Part shown: positions 1 to 8,802 of the stretch, piece by piece
Layout of the letters: every line of letters begins with the position of its first letter
Position numbering within the stretch: position 1 is the first letter of the stretch
From: Dokdonella_A sp963834755
GTDB taxonomy: Bacteria > Pseudomonadota > Gammaproteobacteria > Xanthomonadales > Rhodanobacteraceae
Direction: 5' to 3'
NCBI GenBank assembly: GCA_963834755.1
Contig: CAWICQ010000013.1
Coordinates: 186,001 to 250,000, forward strand
Length of the DNA: 64,000 bases
The notes under the pieces: generated by a model
Told to the model about the DNA's origin: nothing
The model's database searches: none
What the model saw: only the letters and a program-made list of their open reading frames with translations
Made by a program: the position numbers and the translations under genes

Positions 1-1415
1 CGTCGGTGCGGCGGGAAACGTCGTGGGCAACCGAATCGTGACTTCGAGTCCGCCGCCATCGGCGTTGCGCGCGACGATGCTGCCGCCGTGCCATTCGACC
101 GCGCGACGCGCGATCGCAAGGCCGAGTCCGGTGCCGCCGCTCGATCGCGTGCGCGCGGAATCGGTGCGATAGAAAGGCTCGAAGATGCGCGCGAGCTCGC
201 TCTCGGGAACGCCGGGGCCGTGATCGCGCACGCTGATCGCCACGCATCGCGCGTCGCGCGGATCGTGCAGCAGACGCACGGTCACCGTGGTGCCGTCCTG
301 CGTGTAGGCGAGCGCGTTGCGGATCACGTTCTCGAACGCGCTGTACAACGCGTCGCGCGAGCCGGTCAGCACTTGCCGTTCGCAGTCGGCGAGCACGACC
401 TTGCGGCCGCGCGGCGCGCCTTCGTAGTCGGCGTTGGTGATCACGTCTTCGAGCAGCTGATCGAGCGCGACGGTGTCCTGCGCGGCGCGCTGCTGGGTTT
501 CGAGCCGCGACAGTTCCAGCGCTTGCGACAGCATCGTTTCGAGCCGCCCCGATTCGCTTTCGATGCGATCGAGCGAGGCGTGCACTTGGGCATCGTCGCC
601 ATCGCGCGCGAGCTCGAGCGCGACGCGCAGCCGCGCGAGCGGCGAGCGCAATTCGTGCGAGACGTCGCGCACCAGTCGGCGATGGCTGTCGATCAATGCC
701 TTGATGCGCGCGGCCATGTTGTCGAATTCCGACGCCAGCGCCGTCATCTCGGCGCTGCGTCCGAAACGGAGCTGACCGACGCGCGCATCGAGCTCGCCTT
801 CGGCGAATCGCCGCGTGCTGTTGCGGATCTGCGTGAGCGGCGCGGCGACATACCAGGCCAGCAGCAGGCTGAATACCGCGCTGACCACCATGCCGGCGGC
901 GATGTCGGACCAGAACGCGCGCGAACGACGCGAGATGAGCCGCGAGAAGAACGTGCCTTCGAGCGTTGCGACGGCGCCGTAGATGCGTCCGTCCGGCGTC
1001 CTGATCGGCGCGCGCGCGCAGGCGCTCGCCGTCGTGCGCCGGCATCGGCGCACTGTCGTCGGCCACCTGTTCCGCTTCGCTCGACGACCTCGCCGGCGGC
1101 GTCGCCGATCGCGGCCGGCGGCGAGCGACCGAGCATTTCGTTGCCGTCCGAATCGAACAGGTAGATGCCGATCGGCCCGAAGTCCGATGCGTCGCGCAGC
1201 CAGCGGCGCGTGTCGTCTTCGCCTTCGCTGGCGCAGCTCGCGACGATGCATGCGACAGAAGATCGTCCATCGCGCGCCTGCAGGCGCGTGATGCCGAGCC
1301 CGGGAATTTTTTCGGTCTCGAAGTTGCTCGTTGTGATCCACGCAAACGCGAGCAGCACGACGACCGTGGCGACCCAGAACGCCGCGAAGATGCGCCAGAA
1401 GAGGCGTCGCATCAT
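1..1415 (-). CDS. Sensor histidine kinase, C-terminus cut by window edge, two frameshifts
   Basis: This is an inner-membrane sensor kinase, partner of the response regulator that precedes it on the same strand. From the ATG pair at 1412-1415, behind a GAGG ribosome site, it reads a short N-terminal segment with one membrane helix (about residues 8-28), a periplasmic sensor region, a second helix, a HAMP-like linker, then the HisKA box with SHELRSPLARLR (near 630-660). The ATPase G-box GGTGLGLAIARRAVEWHGG lies near 100-150. The last residues run off the left edge. The periplasmic part is broken: the frame moves +1 near 1070-1090 (after EVVERS) and +1 again near 1005-1015 in an alternating CG run. 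Reading across both shifts restores a continuous kinase. The family is OmpR-partner kinases (CpxA/BaeS-like); the signal sensed cannot be told. Confidence 0.85.
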
Positions 1416-1568
1416 AGGTGGGTTTTCCTCAGCCGCCGGGCCAGCGTGCGCGGGTTCGGGAGCGGATCGCAAGCGTGTCGCAATGCGCAAGCTCGTCGCT
1501 CGATGCCGGGCTCGTATGCCAGCCCCTCTCGCGGCAACAGAGGAGCCTGGCAACCGCACGGGCGTGGG

Positions 1569-2270
1569 TCACGCCGTTTCTCCCAGCTGGCGGAACAGAT
1601 ATCCGCTGCGATGGATCGTGGTGATCGGCGATGTGCCGTCGTTCGTGTTGCCGAGCTTGCGGCGCAGGTTCGAGACGTGCACGTCGATCGAGCGATCGAA
1701 CGGACCGAGCGGCCGGCCGAGCACGCTCTGCGAGATGCGCTCCTTGCTGACCACGCGGCCGGCTTCGCGCAGAAGGAGTGCGAGCAGGTCGAATTCGGTC
1801 GCGGTCAGCGCAACGGGTTTCTCATCGACGGTGACGCTGCGCGACGAAGCACGCAGCCAGATCGGCCCGTTGCGCAGGTCCGTCAGCGCTTCGCCGCCTT
1901 CGCCGCGCGCGCGGCGCAGCACGGCACGCAGGCGCGCGGCGAGCTCGCGCGGATTGCAGGGTTTGGGAATGTAGTCGTCGGCGCCGAGCTCGAGGCCGAG
2001 GATGCGGTCGATATCCTCGCCGAGCGCGGTCAGCATCAGCACCGGCGTTGCCGCTTCACGGCGCAGCTCACGCAACACATCGAGGCCGGAGCGGCCGGGC
2101 ATCATGACGTCGAGGACGAGCGCGTCGAAGGTTTCGCCGCGCGTCGCCGCAATCGCCGAGTCGGCATCGTGCGCGAGCACGACATCGAAGCCGTCGCGGG
2201 TGAGGAAGTCGCGCAGCAGCTGCGCGAGCTCCTGGTCGTCGTCGGCCAGCAGGATGCGGTAGCGGCTCAT
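1569..2270 (-). CDS. OmpR/PhoB-family response regulator
   Basis: This 233-residue DNA-binding response regulator is the first gene of a pair with the histidine kinase downstream (gap of about 150 bases). The receiver domain fills the first 120 residues, with the acidic pocket in ILLADDDQEL, the phosphorylated aspartate in ALVLDVMMPG and the conserved lysine in DYIPKPCNPREL. The C-terminal winged helix ends with the typical DVHVSNLRRKLG recognition helix and a GYLFR wing. The start at 2270 (MSRYRILLADDD) is preferred over an ATG four codons upstream because the receiver fold begins there. It most resembles CpxR/RstA-type regulators. Target genes are unknown. Confidence 0.93.
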   Translation of the reverse strand: MSRYRILLADDDQELAQLLRDFLTRDGFDVVLAHDADSAIAATRGETFDALVLDVMMPGRSGLDVLRELRREAATPVLMLTALGEDIDRILGLELGADDYIPKPCNPRELAARLRAVLRRARGEGGEALTDLRNGPIWLRASSRSVTVDEKPVALTATEFDLLALLLREAGRVVSKERISQSVLGRPLGPFDRSIDVHVSNLRRKLGNTNDGTSPITTIHRSGYLFRQLGETA

Positions 2271-2355
2271 GGATCGAAGCATACCGCCCGAAATGGGGGC
2301 CGGACCCGCGTCTTTTCAGGCGCTTGCGCGCCTTTGCAGAGATTTACGTTGGGCA

Positions 2356-2437
2356 GGAATCGGGAATCGGCAATCGGGAAAAGATTCAAACGCGCGCCAG
2401 GCAGCTTCTAGCGATTCCCAATCGCCGATTGCCGGCA
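2356..2437. repeat. Degenerate heptamer repeats in inverted orientation
   Basis: Between the peptide transporter and the two-component pair lie tandem 7-base units (GGAATCG, GGAATCG, GCAATCG at 2356-2376). A reverse-oriented group follows at 2412-2433 (GATTCCC, AATCGCC, GATTGCC). GGCAATCGG at 2369-2377 and CCGATTGCC at 2425-2433 can form a 9-bp stem, so the element may also act as a weak transcription end for the transporter gene. Similar heptamers occur at 56055-56193. Xanthomonad intergenic regions often carry such repeats. Confidence 0.6.
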
Positions 2438-2439
2438 TC

Positions 2440-3963
2440 TCACTCCTCCACCGCAACCGTGCGCAAGCCGCCAGCGGCCGAAGACACGACGTCGTCCTTC
2501 GCACTGTGCGTCGCCGACAATTTCTTCATCAGCGGCAGCAGAACGAATGCGAGCACGGTGCCGCCGACCGCGAGCAGGCCGAGATTGTTGAAAAGGTGCG
2601 TGTAGATCGCGAGGCTCTCGGCCGGATCGGTGAGGTTTTCCGGAATGCTGGCGAAGTTGGCGACGACGCTGGCGAGATATTGCGAGATGCCGGTCGCGAC
2701 GAAATACGCGCCCATCATGAAGCCGCCCATGCGCGCAGGCACATAGCGCGCGATCATCGCAAGGCCGAGTCCGCTGACCAGGAGTTCGCCGAGCGAATAG
2801 AGGCCATAGCCCCAGATCATGTACCACGACGAGATCTTCGCGTTGACCGCGGTGCCGCCGCTGATGCCGAAGGTGAAGAAGCCGAGCGCGACGACGACGA
2901 ATCCAAGCGCGAACTTGGCCGCGATCGGCAGATCCCGGCCGGTCTTGCCGAAATGCGTGTAGGCCCAGGCGAGAAACGGCGAGAGCAGCATGATCCAGAT
3001 CGGATTCAGCGCCTGGTATTGGCCCGGCGACCAGGTGAAGAGCGTTGCGCCGAACAGGTGCTGATCGAGGTCCACGTTGCGCAGCGCGAACAGCGTCAGC
3101 GAGGTCGACATCTGGCCGTAGAAGATGAAGAACAGCAGCGTTTCGACGATCAGCACCACTGCGGCGAGCAGTCCCGCGCGCTCGCTGCGCGTGCCGTTGG
3201 CGATCATGTACGCGAAGATCGCCGCGACGATCGCGCCGGCGAGATACACGCACAGGCGCGCGATGTCCATGTGCTGCACGATGAAGGAGACCACGAACAC
3301 GCAGGCGAAGCCGATGGCGAGGACCATGCCCAGCCGGTCCCAGCGCACGGGTTTCTCGTCGACCGGCGAGCCGATGCCGTTCAGCGTGCGCACCATCAAA
3401 ACGTAGTTGATGAGGCCGAGCAGGAGGCCGGCGCAGCAGACCGCGAAACCGGCGTGCCAGCCCCAATGGTCCTTGATCCATGGCGTCAGCAGCATCGACA
3501 CCGTCGAGCCGACGTTGACCGCCATGTAGTACAGCGTGAACGCGCTGTCGATCTTCGCGTCGTCGCCTTCGTAGATGCGACGCACCATGTTCGCCGCGTT
3601 GGCCTTGAACAGGCCGTTGCCGACGACCACCACGCCCATCGAGGCATACAGGAAGTACAGGTTGTCGGTCGGCACCGCCAGCATCAGGTAGCCGATCGCC
3701 AGGATCGCCGCGCCGATCGGCATCGTGCGGCGCGTGCCGAGCACGTTGTCGCCGATCCAGCCGCCGATCGCGGGCGCCGCGTAGACCAGCGCCGTGAACG
3801 CGCCCCAGACGAGATTGGCCTTGTCGTCGCCGAAACCGAGCTTCTCGACCATGAACAGGACGAGAATGGCGGCCATGCCGTAGTAGCCGAACCGCTCCCA
3901 CAGTTCGATCAGGAAAATCGTCGAAAACGAGCGGGTCTGGCTGCTGGCGGGCTGGGCATTCAT
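2440..3963 (-). CDS. Proton-dependent oligopeptide transporter (POT/PTR2 family)
   Basis: This 507-residue inner-membrane transporter of the major facilitator superfamily probably imports di- and tripeptides with protons. The start at 3963 (MNAQPASS) places the hallmark POT motif ELWERFGYYGMAAIL at about residue 20, in the first membrane helix. About 14 hydrophobic segments follow, as usual for bacterial POT proteins. The second family signature is seen in VVVVGNGLFKANAANMV (about residues 120-136). A longer reading from 4122 is possible but its extra 53 residues are arginine-rich and not transporter-like. It is transcribed alone, with heptamer repeats after its stop. Confidence 0.93.
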   Translation of the reverse strand: MNAQPASSQTRSFSTIFLIELWERFGYYGMAAILVLFMVEKLGFGDDKANLVWGAFTALVYAAPAIGGWIGDNVLGTRRTMPIGAAILAIGYLMLAVPTDNLYFLYASMGVVVVGNGLFKANAANMVRRIYEGDDAKIDSAFTLYYMAVNVGSTVSMLLTPWIKDHWGWHAGFAVCCAGLLLGLINYVLMVRTLNGIGSPVDEKPVRWDRLGMVLAIGFACVFVVSFIVQHMDIARLCVYLAGAIVAAIFAYMIANGTRSERAGLLAAVVLIVETLLFFIFYGQMSTSLTLFALRNVDLDQHLFGATLFTWSPGQYQALNPIWIMLLSPFLAWAYTHFGKTGRDLPIAAKFALGFVVVALGFFTFGISGGTAVNAKISSWYMIWGYGLYSLGELLVSGLGLAMIARYVPARMGGFMMGAYFVATGISQYLASVVANFASIPENLTDPAESLAIYTHLFNNLGLLAVGGTVLAFVLLPLMKKLSATHSAKDDVVSSAAGGLRTVAVEE

Positions 3964-4349
3964 CGGGAAAATCCGGAAGGAGGAACAACCGGCGCAGCGT
4001 AGCGCAAGCAGAAGCGTTTCGCGTGTGCGGATGCACAAGGATGTGCCGGTCGGCGGTGTCGATGCGTTGCAACCGTATGAACCAGCGGACGCGAAACGTG
4101 GCGCACGCGGCACGATGCCCACAACGTCGTCGTCCCGGCGAAAGCCGGGACCCAGCGATGCGCGCTCGGGGCGCCTCGGAACGCACTGGACCCCGGCTTT
4201 CGCCGGGACGACGACGTTTGTGGTCGCCTGGCCCAGTCGCTACCCGACGTGCGTCGCGCGTTCCGCGCCGAACAGTCGCCGGCCTGTCGCGATTGTCACA
4301 ATCCGCGCTGTGGCATCATACGCCGCCCATTTTTTCGCTTGTCCAGCCC
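3964..4349. other. Divergent intergenic region with a REP-like hairpin
   Basis: This 386-base gap separates the divergent peptide transporter and gcvPB. It contains the inverted REP-like pair described separately at 4121-4221 and otherwise no gene. A possible promoter for gcvPB is TTGTCA (4293-4298) with TCATAC 17 bases on, which is a weak match. No glycine riboswitch-like tandem structure was recognised here. Confidence 0.5.
4121..4221. repeat. REP-like inverted doublet
   Basis: Two copies of a palindromic unit containing GTCCCGGCGAAAGCCGGGAC face each other at about 4121-4157 and 4183-4221, separated by some 25 bases. The outer arms are nearly identical (ACAACGTCGTC against its complement in GACGACGACGTTTGT), and each arm also contains its own small hairpin (CCCGGC and GCCGGG around GAAA). 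This is the architecture of a REP doublet or REPIN, which RAYT transposases mobilise in other genomes. No RAYT gene is present in this window. Confidence 0.75.
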
Positions 4350-5894
4350 ATGCTGATCTTCGAGCTTTCCCAGCCCGGCCGCACCGCAGCCGCGCAGCTT
4401 TCCGCCGATGCGGCCGTGCCGGCCGATCTGCCCGAGGAATTGCGCCGTGCGACGCCGATCGGCCTGCCCGAGGTTTCCGAGCTGCAGGCGCTGCGCCACT
4501 ACACGAACCTGTCGCGCAAGAATTTTTCGATCGACACGCAGTTCTATCCGCTCGGCTCGTGCACGATGAAGTACAACCCGCGCGCGTGCAATTCGCTGGC
4601 GATGCTGGATGGATTTCTCGCGCGTCATCCGTATGCGCCCGAATCGCTGTCGCAGGGTTTTCTGTCCTGCATGTACGAATTGCAGGAAATCCTCGCCGAC
4701 GTGACCGGCATGAAAGGCGGCGTGTCGCTGTCGCCGATGGCCGGCGCGCAGGGCGAGCTCGCCGGCGTGGCGATGATCATGGCGTATCACCGCCACCGCG
4801 GCGATCGCGAGCGCACCGAAATCATCGTTCCGGATGCTGCGCACGGAACGAATCCGGCGACCGCGTCGATGTGCGGTTGCACGGTGCGCGAGATTCCGAC
4901 GCAGGCCGACGGCGACATCGATATCGAAGCGTTGAAGAAAGTGCTCGGTCCGAAGACCGCCGGCATCATGCTGACCAATCCTTCCACGATCGGCGTGTTC
5001 GAACGCCGCATCGTCGAGATCGCCAAGCTCGTGCACGAAGCCGGTGGCCTTCTCTATTACGACGGCGCGAATCTCAACGCGATCCTCGGCAAGGTGCGGC
5101 CGGGCGACATGGGCTTCGACGCGATCCACATGAATCTGCACAAGACCTTCTCGACACCGCACGGCGGTGGCGGTCCCGGTGCGGGTGCGGTCGGCGTGTC
5201 CGAACGCCTCAAACCCTATCTTCCGATTCCGATGGTTGAAGCGGTCGTCCGCCACGCGGACGACTCGATCTCTCCTCTCCCGCTTGCGGGAGAGGGCGGG
5301 GTGAGGGCAAGCGGCGTGTGGTACCGCTGGGTGCGCAAGAAAGATCGCCCGCAGTCGATCGGACGCCTGACCACGTTCGCAGGCAACGCGGGCGTGCTCC
5401 TGCGCGCGTACATCTACGCGCGCATGCTCGGGCGCGAAGGCATGCGGCGCGTCGCCGAGTACGCGACGCTCAACGCGAACTATCTCGCCGCCGAGCTGGC
5501 GAAAAAAGGCTTCGATCTCGCCTATCCCCGGCGGCGCGCGAGCCACGAGTTCATCGTGACCGTCGCGAAACAGAAAAAGGCGAACGGCGTGACCGCGCTC
5601 GATTTCTCCAAGAGCCTGCTCGATCACGGCATCCACGCGCCGACGAACTATTTTCCGCTGCTGGTACCGGAGTGCCTGCTCATCGAGCCGACCGAAACCG
5701 AGAGCAAGGAAACACTCGACGAATTCATCGAGGTGATGGGCGGACTCCTCAAGCTCGCCGCAACCGATCCGCAGGCGATGAAAGACGCGCCACTGACAAC
5801 GCCGGTGCGAAGGCTCGACGACGTCAAGGCCGCGAAGGAGCTCGATGTCGCATGGCGCGATGACGCGCCTTCAACGACAGCCGCCGCGGCCTGA
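4350..5894 (+). CDS. gcvPB: Glycine dehydrogenase (decarboxylating) subunit 2, with in-frame palindrome insertion
   Basis: This is the PLP-binding subunit of the glycine cleavage system P protein in its split form. It decarboxylates glycine and passes the aminomethyl group to lipoylated GcvH. The 514-residue frame starts at 4350 (MLIFELSQPGR). Family blocks include FYPLGSCTMKYNPR, SPMAGAQGELAG, and the PLP lysine in HMNLHKTFSTPHGGGGPG (about residues 260-277). Around residues 303-322 the reading SISPLPLAGEGGVRAS is encoded by a dispersed palindrome and interrupts the normal join between PIPMVE and the YRW...RPQSIGR block. The frame stays open and the C-terminal blocks (EPTETESKETL, TPVRRLD) follow, so the protein may be functional with a surface loop. 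The partner gcvPA is not in this window. dgkA follows after 9 bases. Confidence 0.95.
   Translation: MLIFELSQPGRTAAAQLSADAAVPADLPEELRRATPIGLPEVSELQALRHYTNLSRKNFSIDTQFYPLGSCTMKYNPRACNSLAMLDGFLARHPYAPESLSQGFLSCMYELQEILADVTGMKGGVSLSPMAGAQGELAGVAMIMAYHRHRGDRERTEIIVPDAAHGTNPATASMCGCTVREIPTQADGDIDIEALKKVLGPKTAGIMLTNPSTIGVFERRIVEIAKLVHEAGGLLYYDGANLNAILGKVRPGDMGFDAIHMNLHKTFSTPHGGGGPGAGAVGVSERLKPYLPIPMVEAVVRHADDSISPLPLAGEGGVRASGVWYRWVRKKDRPQSIGRLTTFAGNAGVLLRAYIYARMLGREGMRRVAEYATLNANYLAAELAKKGFDLAYPRRRASHEFIVTVAKQKKANGVTALDFSKSLLDHGIHAPTNYFPLLVPECLLIEPTETESKETLDEFIEVMGGLLKLAATDPQAMKDAPLTTPVRRLDDVKAAKELDVAWRDDAPSTTAAAA
5268..5312. repeat. Dispersed CTCTCCCGC palindrome inserted in frame in gcvPB
   Basis: The element has 10-base arms CCTCTCCCGC (5274-5283) and GCGGGAGAGG (5286-5295) around TT, followed by the characteristic GGTGAGGGCAAGCGG tail. 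The same core recurs at 48531-48655 and 50511-50632. Here it sits inside gcvPB without a stop or frameshift and is read as PLPLAGEGGVRA. Confidence 0.85.
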
Positions 5895-5903
5895 TCGACG
5901 GCC

Positions 5904-6278
5904 ATGCCGAGCACCGAGCCGCGTGGTCCTCGCCAGATCTGGCGCGCCTTCAAGTGGTCGATGGCCGGTTTGCGCGCAGCGTGGCGACACGAGGCGTCAT
6001 TTCGGCTCGAAGCCTATCTTTTCATGATTTTTTTCCCGCTGGGCCTTTGGCTCGGCAACGGCGCGATCGAAAAAGCGATCCTGTGCGGAAGTCTGTTGCT
6101 GGTGCTGTCCGCCGAATTGCTGAACTCGGCGATCGAAGCGATCACCGATAAGGCCAGCCCGGAATTCAATGAGCTTGCCGGCCGCGCCAAAGACATGGGC
6201 TCTGCGGCCGTGCTGTTCCTGCTGTTCAACGTCGTGCTGTGCTGGACGCTGATCTTCGCCGCGCACGCGGCGCGCTGA
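5904..6278 (+). CDS. dgkA: Diacylglycerol kinase
   Basis: This 124-residue integral membrane kinase phosphorylates diacylglycerol to phosphatidic acid, recycling lipid released during envelope glycan synthesis. The family signature ELLNSAIEAITDKASPEF (about residues 68-85) carries the catalytic glutamate and asparagine. Three hydrophobic helices are visible, preceded by an amphipathic N-terminus (FKWSMAGLRAAWRHEASFRLE). Its length matches E. coli DgkA (about 122 residues). It follows gcvPB closely, probably on the same transcript. Confidence 0.95.
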   Translation: MPSTEPRGPRQIWRAFKWSMAGLRAAWRHEASFRLEAYLFMIFFPLGLWLGNGAIEKAILCGSLLLVLSAELLNSAIEAITDKASPEFNELAGRAKDMGSAAVLFLLFNVVLCWTLIFAAHAAR

Positions 6279-6296
6279 AGAACGAGACCACCACGC

Positions 6297-7037
6297 TTGG
6301 ATTTCCTCGCCGACCCGCAAGCCTGGATTGCGCTATTGACGCTGTCGACGCTCGAGATCGTGCTCGGCGTCGACAATCTCGTCTTCATCTCGATCGCCGT
6401 CGGCAAGCTGCCGCACGAGCGGCGCTCGAACGCGCGGCGCATTGGCCTCGCGTTCGCGTGCGTGACGCGCATCCTGCTGCTGATCTCGCTCGCGCATCTG
6501 GCGCGCATGGACGATCGAACCTCGCACCTGTTCCACCTGTTCGGGCAGGTCATCTCGATCCGCGATCTCGTCCTCATCGGCGGCGGCATCTTCCTCGTCG
6601 TCAAAGGCATCATGGAGATTCTCGAAGCGATCAGCGATGAGCCGCACGAGATCGACGGCAAGCGCGCGTCGGCGACCTTCGGCCTCGTCATCGCGCAGAT
6701 CGCGCTGATCGACATCGTGTTCTCGCTCGATTCGGTGATCACCGCGGTCGGCATGAGCAATATCCTGCCGGTGATGGTCGCGGCGATCATTCTCGCTGTG
6801 CTCGTGATGATCTTCATCGCCGATCCGATCGGCGAATTCATCGACCGACATCCGACCATCAAGATGCTCGCGCTCGCATTCATCATCCTGGTCGGCATCG
6901 CGCTGATCTGCGATGGGCTCGGTGTGCACATCGCACGCGGTTATCTCTATTTCGCGATGGCGTTCTCGGCTGCGGTCGAGGCGCTCAATCTGCTGGCGCG
7001 GCGCCGCCGCCGGCAGCGCGCCGAGCGTTCCCGGTAG
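6297..7037 (+). CDS. TerC-family integral membrane protein
   Basis: This is a 246-residue membrane protein of the TerC/YkoY/YjbE family, members of which have been linked to tellurite resistance and to metal (manganese) efflux or secretion-coupled metallation. It starts at a TTG, inferred from MDFLADPQAWIALLTLSTLE, which matches the usual family N-terminus. The acidic membrane motifs EIVLGVDNLVFISI (about residues 20-33) and IDIVFSLDSVITAVGM (about 138-153) are the conserved metal-binding-like segments. About seven membrane helices end in an arginine-rich tail. It lies 18 bases after dgkA. The substrate here is not established. Confidence 0.9.
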   Translation: MDFLADPQAWIALLTLSTLEIVLGVDNLVFISIAVGKLPHERRSNARRIGLAFACVTRILLLISLAHLARMDDRTSHLFHLFGQVISIRDLVLIGGGIFLVVKGIMEILEAISDEPHEIDGKRASATFGLVIAQIALIDIVFSLDSVITAVGMSNILPVMVAAIILAVLVMIFIADPIGEFIDRHPTIKMLALAFIILVGIALICDGLGVHIARGYLYFAMAFSAAVEALNLLARRRRRQRAERSR

Positions 7038-7078
7038 AACGCGAACGCATCGAATCTGGCATCGGCCGGGGAGGGCGG

Positions 7079-8053
7079 ATGGGGATTCTAAGGATTCTGG
7101 TCGCGGTGCTCGTTGCCGCGCACTTTGCCTTCGTTCGCGCGGCGGACGAAACACAGCAGCCGGTGCCGGAGCTTCACGCGCGCGTCATCGATCTCACCGG
7201 CACGCTCGATGCGCCGCATGTGCAATCGTTGCAGAACGCGCTCGCCGCGCTCGAGCAGCGCAAGGGCGCGCAGATTGCCGTGCTGATCGTGCCGACGACG
7301 GCGCCGGATACGATCGAGCAATACGCGACGCGCGTCTTCGATGCGTGGAAACTCGGCCGCAAGGACATCGACGACGGCGCGCTGGTGCTGGTTGCCAAAC
7401 AGGATCGGCACGTGCGCATCGAAGTCGGCTACGGCCTCGAAGGCGCCATTCCCGACGCCGCAGCCAAACGCATTGCGCACGACTACATGTCGCCGCGCTT
7501 CGCCGAGGGCGACTTCGCCGGTGGAATCGCCGCCGGCGTCGAGATGATGACGCACCTGATCGACGACGAGCCGTTGCCCGCTCAGCCGCCGCCGGCGCGA
7601 TCGCGATCGCAATCGGTAGCGCCATCGACGCACGCGGTTCCCGAGCCGTGGTGGAGTCCCGTGCAATTCATCGTCGGGATATTTTTTGGTAGCGTACTCG
7701 CGGTCATTTTCGTGCTGATCCTGGCGCGGCCGAAGAGCTATCGTGCCGTGCTCGGACGGATTCCGGAACGCATCCGCAGCTATGCGTTCGGCGCGATCGT
7801 CGCGCTGCCGATCACGATCCTGCTGCGCCACCCGATGGGAGCGCTCGGCGCCTTCGCGGCCGGTGGCACGCTGGCGTCGATCATCGGCCTGTCGAAGCCG
7901 CCATCGCGCCGTCCGCGCGGTTTCGGCGGCGGCGGCTGGTCGTCGGGCGGCGGCTCCGGCGGTTCCGATTCGAGCAGCTCGGGCGGTTCCGACAGCGGTT
8001 TCAGCGGTGGCGGCGGCAGCTCCGGCGGCGGTGGTGCGTCGGACAGCTGGTGA
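7079..8053 (+). CDS. Secreted TPM-domain protein with glycine-rich C-terminus (first copy)
   Basis: The 324-residue protein has a signal peptide (about residues 1-21), a TPM domain (about 28-170) of the YgcG type seen in LTGTLDAPHVQSLQNALAAL, GAQIAVLIVPTT and DDGALVLVAKQDRHVRIEVG, then two membrane helices around 200-255. It ends in a glycine/serine-rich tail finishing GGGGASDSW. TPM domains have been tied to photosystem repair phosphatases in plants, but the bacterial role is unclear. It opens a cluster with lemA and two more TPM genes. Most genomes have TPM genes only after lemA, so this upstream copy looks like a local duplicate of the gene at 8803. Confidence 0.88.
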   Translation: MGILRILVAVLVAAHFAFVRAADETQQPVPELHARVIDLTGTLDAPHVQSLQNALAALEQRKGAQIAVLIVPTTAPDTIEQYATRVFDAWKLGRKDIDDGALVLVAKQDRHVRIEVGYGLEGAIPDAAAKRIAHDYMSPRFAEGDFAGGIAAGVEMMTHLIDDEPLPAQPPPARSRSQSVAPSTHAVPEPWWSPVQFIVGIFFGSVLAVIFVLILARPKSYRAVLGRIPERIRSYAFGAIVALPITILLRHPMGALGAFAAGGTLASIIGLSKPPSRRPRGFGGGGWSSGGGSGGSDSSSSGGSDSGFSGGGGSSGGGGASDSW

Positions 8054-8123
8054 TCCGTCGCACCCCTTGCACACGAGCCCGGCAATCTCCACAGTGTCAT
8101 CGTCCGTTGCGAGGAGGAGTTCC

Positions 8124-8774
8124 ATGCGCTATCTGCAACTTGCATTCATGCTGGTCCTGATCGGCGCGCTGTCCGGCTGCGGCTACAACGCGATCCAGTC
8201 GAAAGACGAAGCGATCAAGGCGGCCTGGTCCGAAGTCGTGAACCAGTATCAGCGGCGCACCGATCTGGTGCCGAATCTGGTCAACACGGTGAAGGGATAC
8301 GCAACGCACGAAGAAGAAGTCTTCACCAAGGTGACCGAAGCGCGCGCCAACGTCGGCAAGGTGACGATCAATGCCGATCAGCTCGACGACGCGGCGGCGT
8401 TGCAGAAATTCCAGGCGGCGCAGGGCGAGCTTTCGAGCGCGCTGTCGCGCTTGATGGCGGTCAGCGAGAACTATCCGCAATTGAAGGCGGACGGTTTGTT
8501 CCAGAACCTGCAGGCGCAGCTCGAAGGCACCGAAAACCGCATCACGGTGGCGCGCAACCGCTACATTCAGTCCGTGCAGGACTACAACACGTTCGTGCGC
8601 AGCTTCCCGCAGAACCTGACCGCGATGGTGTTCGGCTACAAGACCAAGGCGAACTTCACGGTCGAGAACGAGAAGCAGATTTCGACCGCGCCGACCGTCG
8701 ATTTCAGCAAGCCCGCGCAGCCGGCGCAGCAACCGCCGCCGCCGCCGAAATCAGATCCGCAGCCGGCGCATTGA
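8124..8774 (+). CDS. LemA-family lipoprotein-like protein
   Basis: The 216-residue protein starts at 8124 behind a strong GAGGAGGAG ribosome site. The N-terminus is a lipoprotein-type signal (LIGALSGCGYN, lipobox cysteine near residue 19). The LemA domain follows as a long helical region: VVNQYQRRTDLVPNLVNTVKGYA (residues about 40-62 as one segment), then ENRITVARNRYIQSVQDYN and FPQNLTAMVFGYK. A proline-rich tail ends the protein. LemA proteins are usually encoded next to TPM/YgcG proteins, as here. Their biochemical function is unknown; an envelope-anchored scaffold is the common guess. Confidence 0.92.
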   Translation: MRYLQLAFMLVLIGALSGCGYNAIQSKDEAIKAAWSEVVNQYQRRTDLVPNLVNTVKGYATHEEEVFTKVTEARANVGKVTINADQLDDAAALQKFQAAQGELSSALSRLMAVSENYPQLKADGLFQNLQAQLEGTENRITVARNRYIQSVQDYNTFVRSFPQNLTAMVFGYKTKANFTVENEKQISTAPTVDFSKPAQPAQQPPPPPKSDPQPAH

Positions 8775-8802
8775 CGTCTTGATGCGCTGAGGCATCGAAC
8801 GC

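Noticed and set aside
2269..4002. Open frame of 577 codons opposite the peptide transporter
   Set aside because: Its sequence is arginine/histidine/aspartate-rich with no motifs, as expected from the reverse complement of a membrane protein gene.
3964..4349. Glycine riboswitch upstream of gcvPB
   Set aside because: No tandem aptamer-like conserved blocks were recognised. The visible structure is the REP-like doublet.
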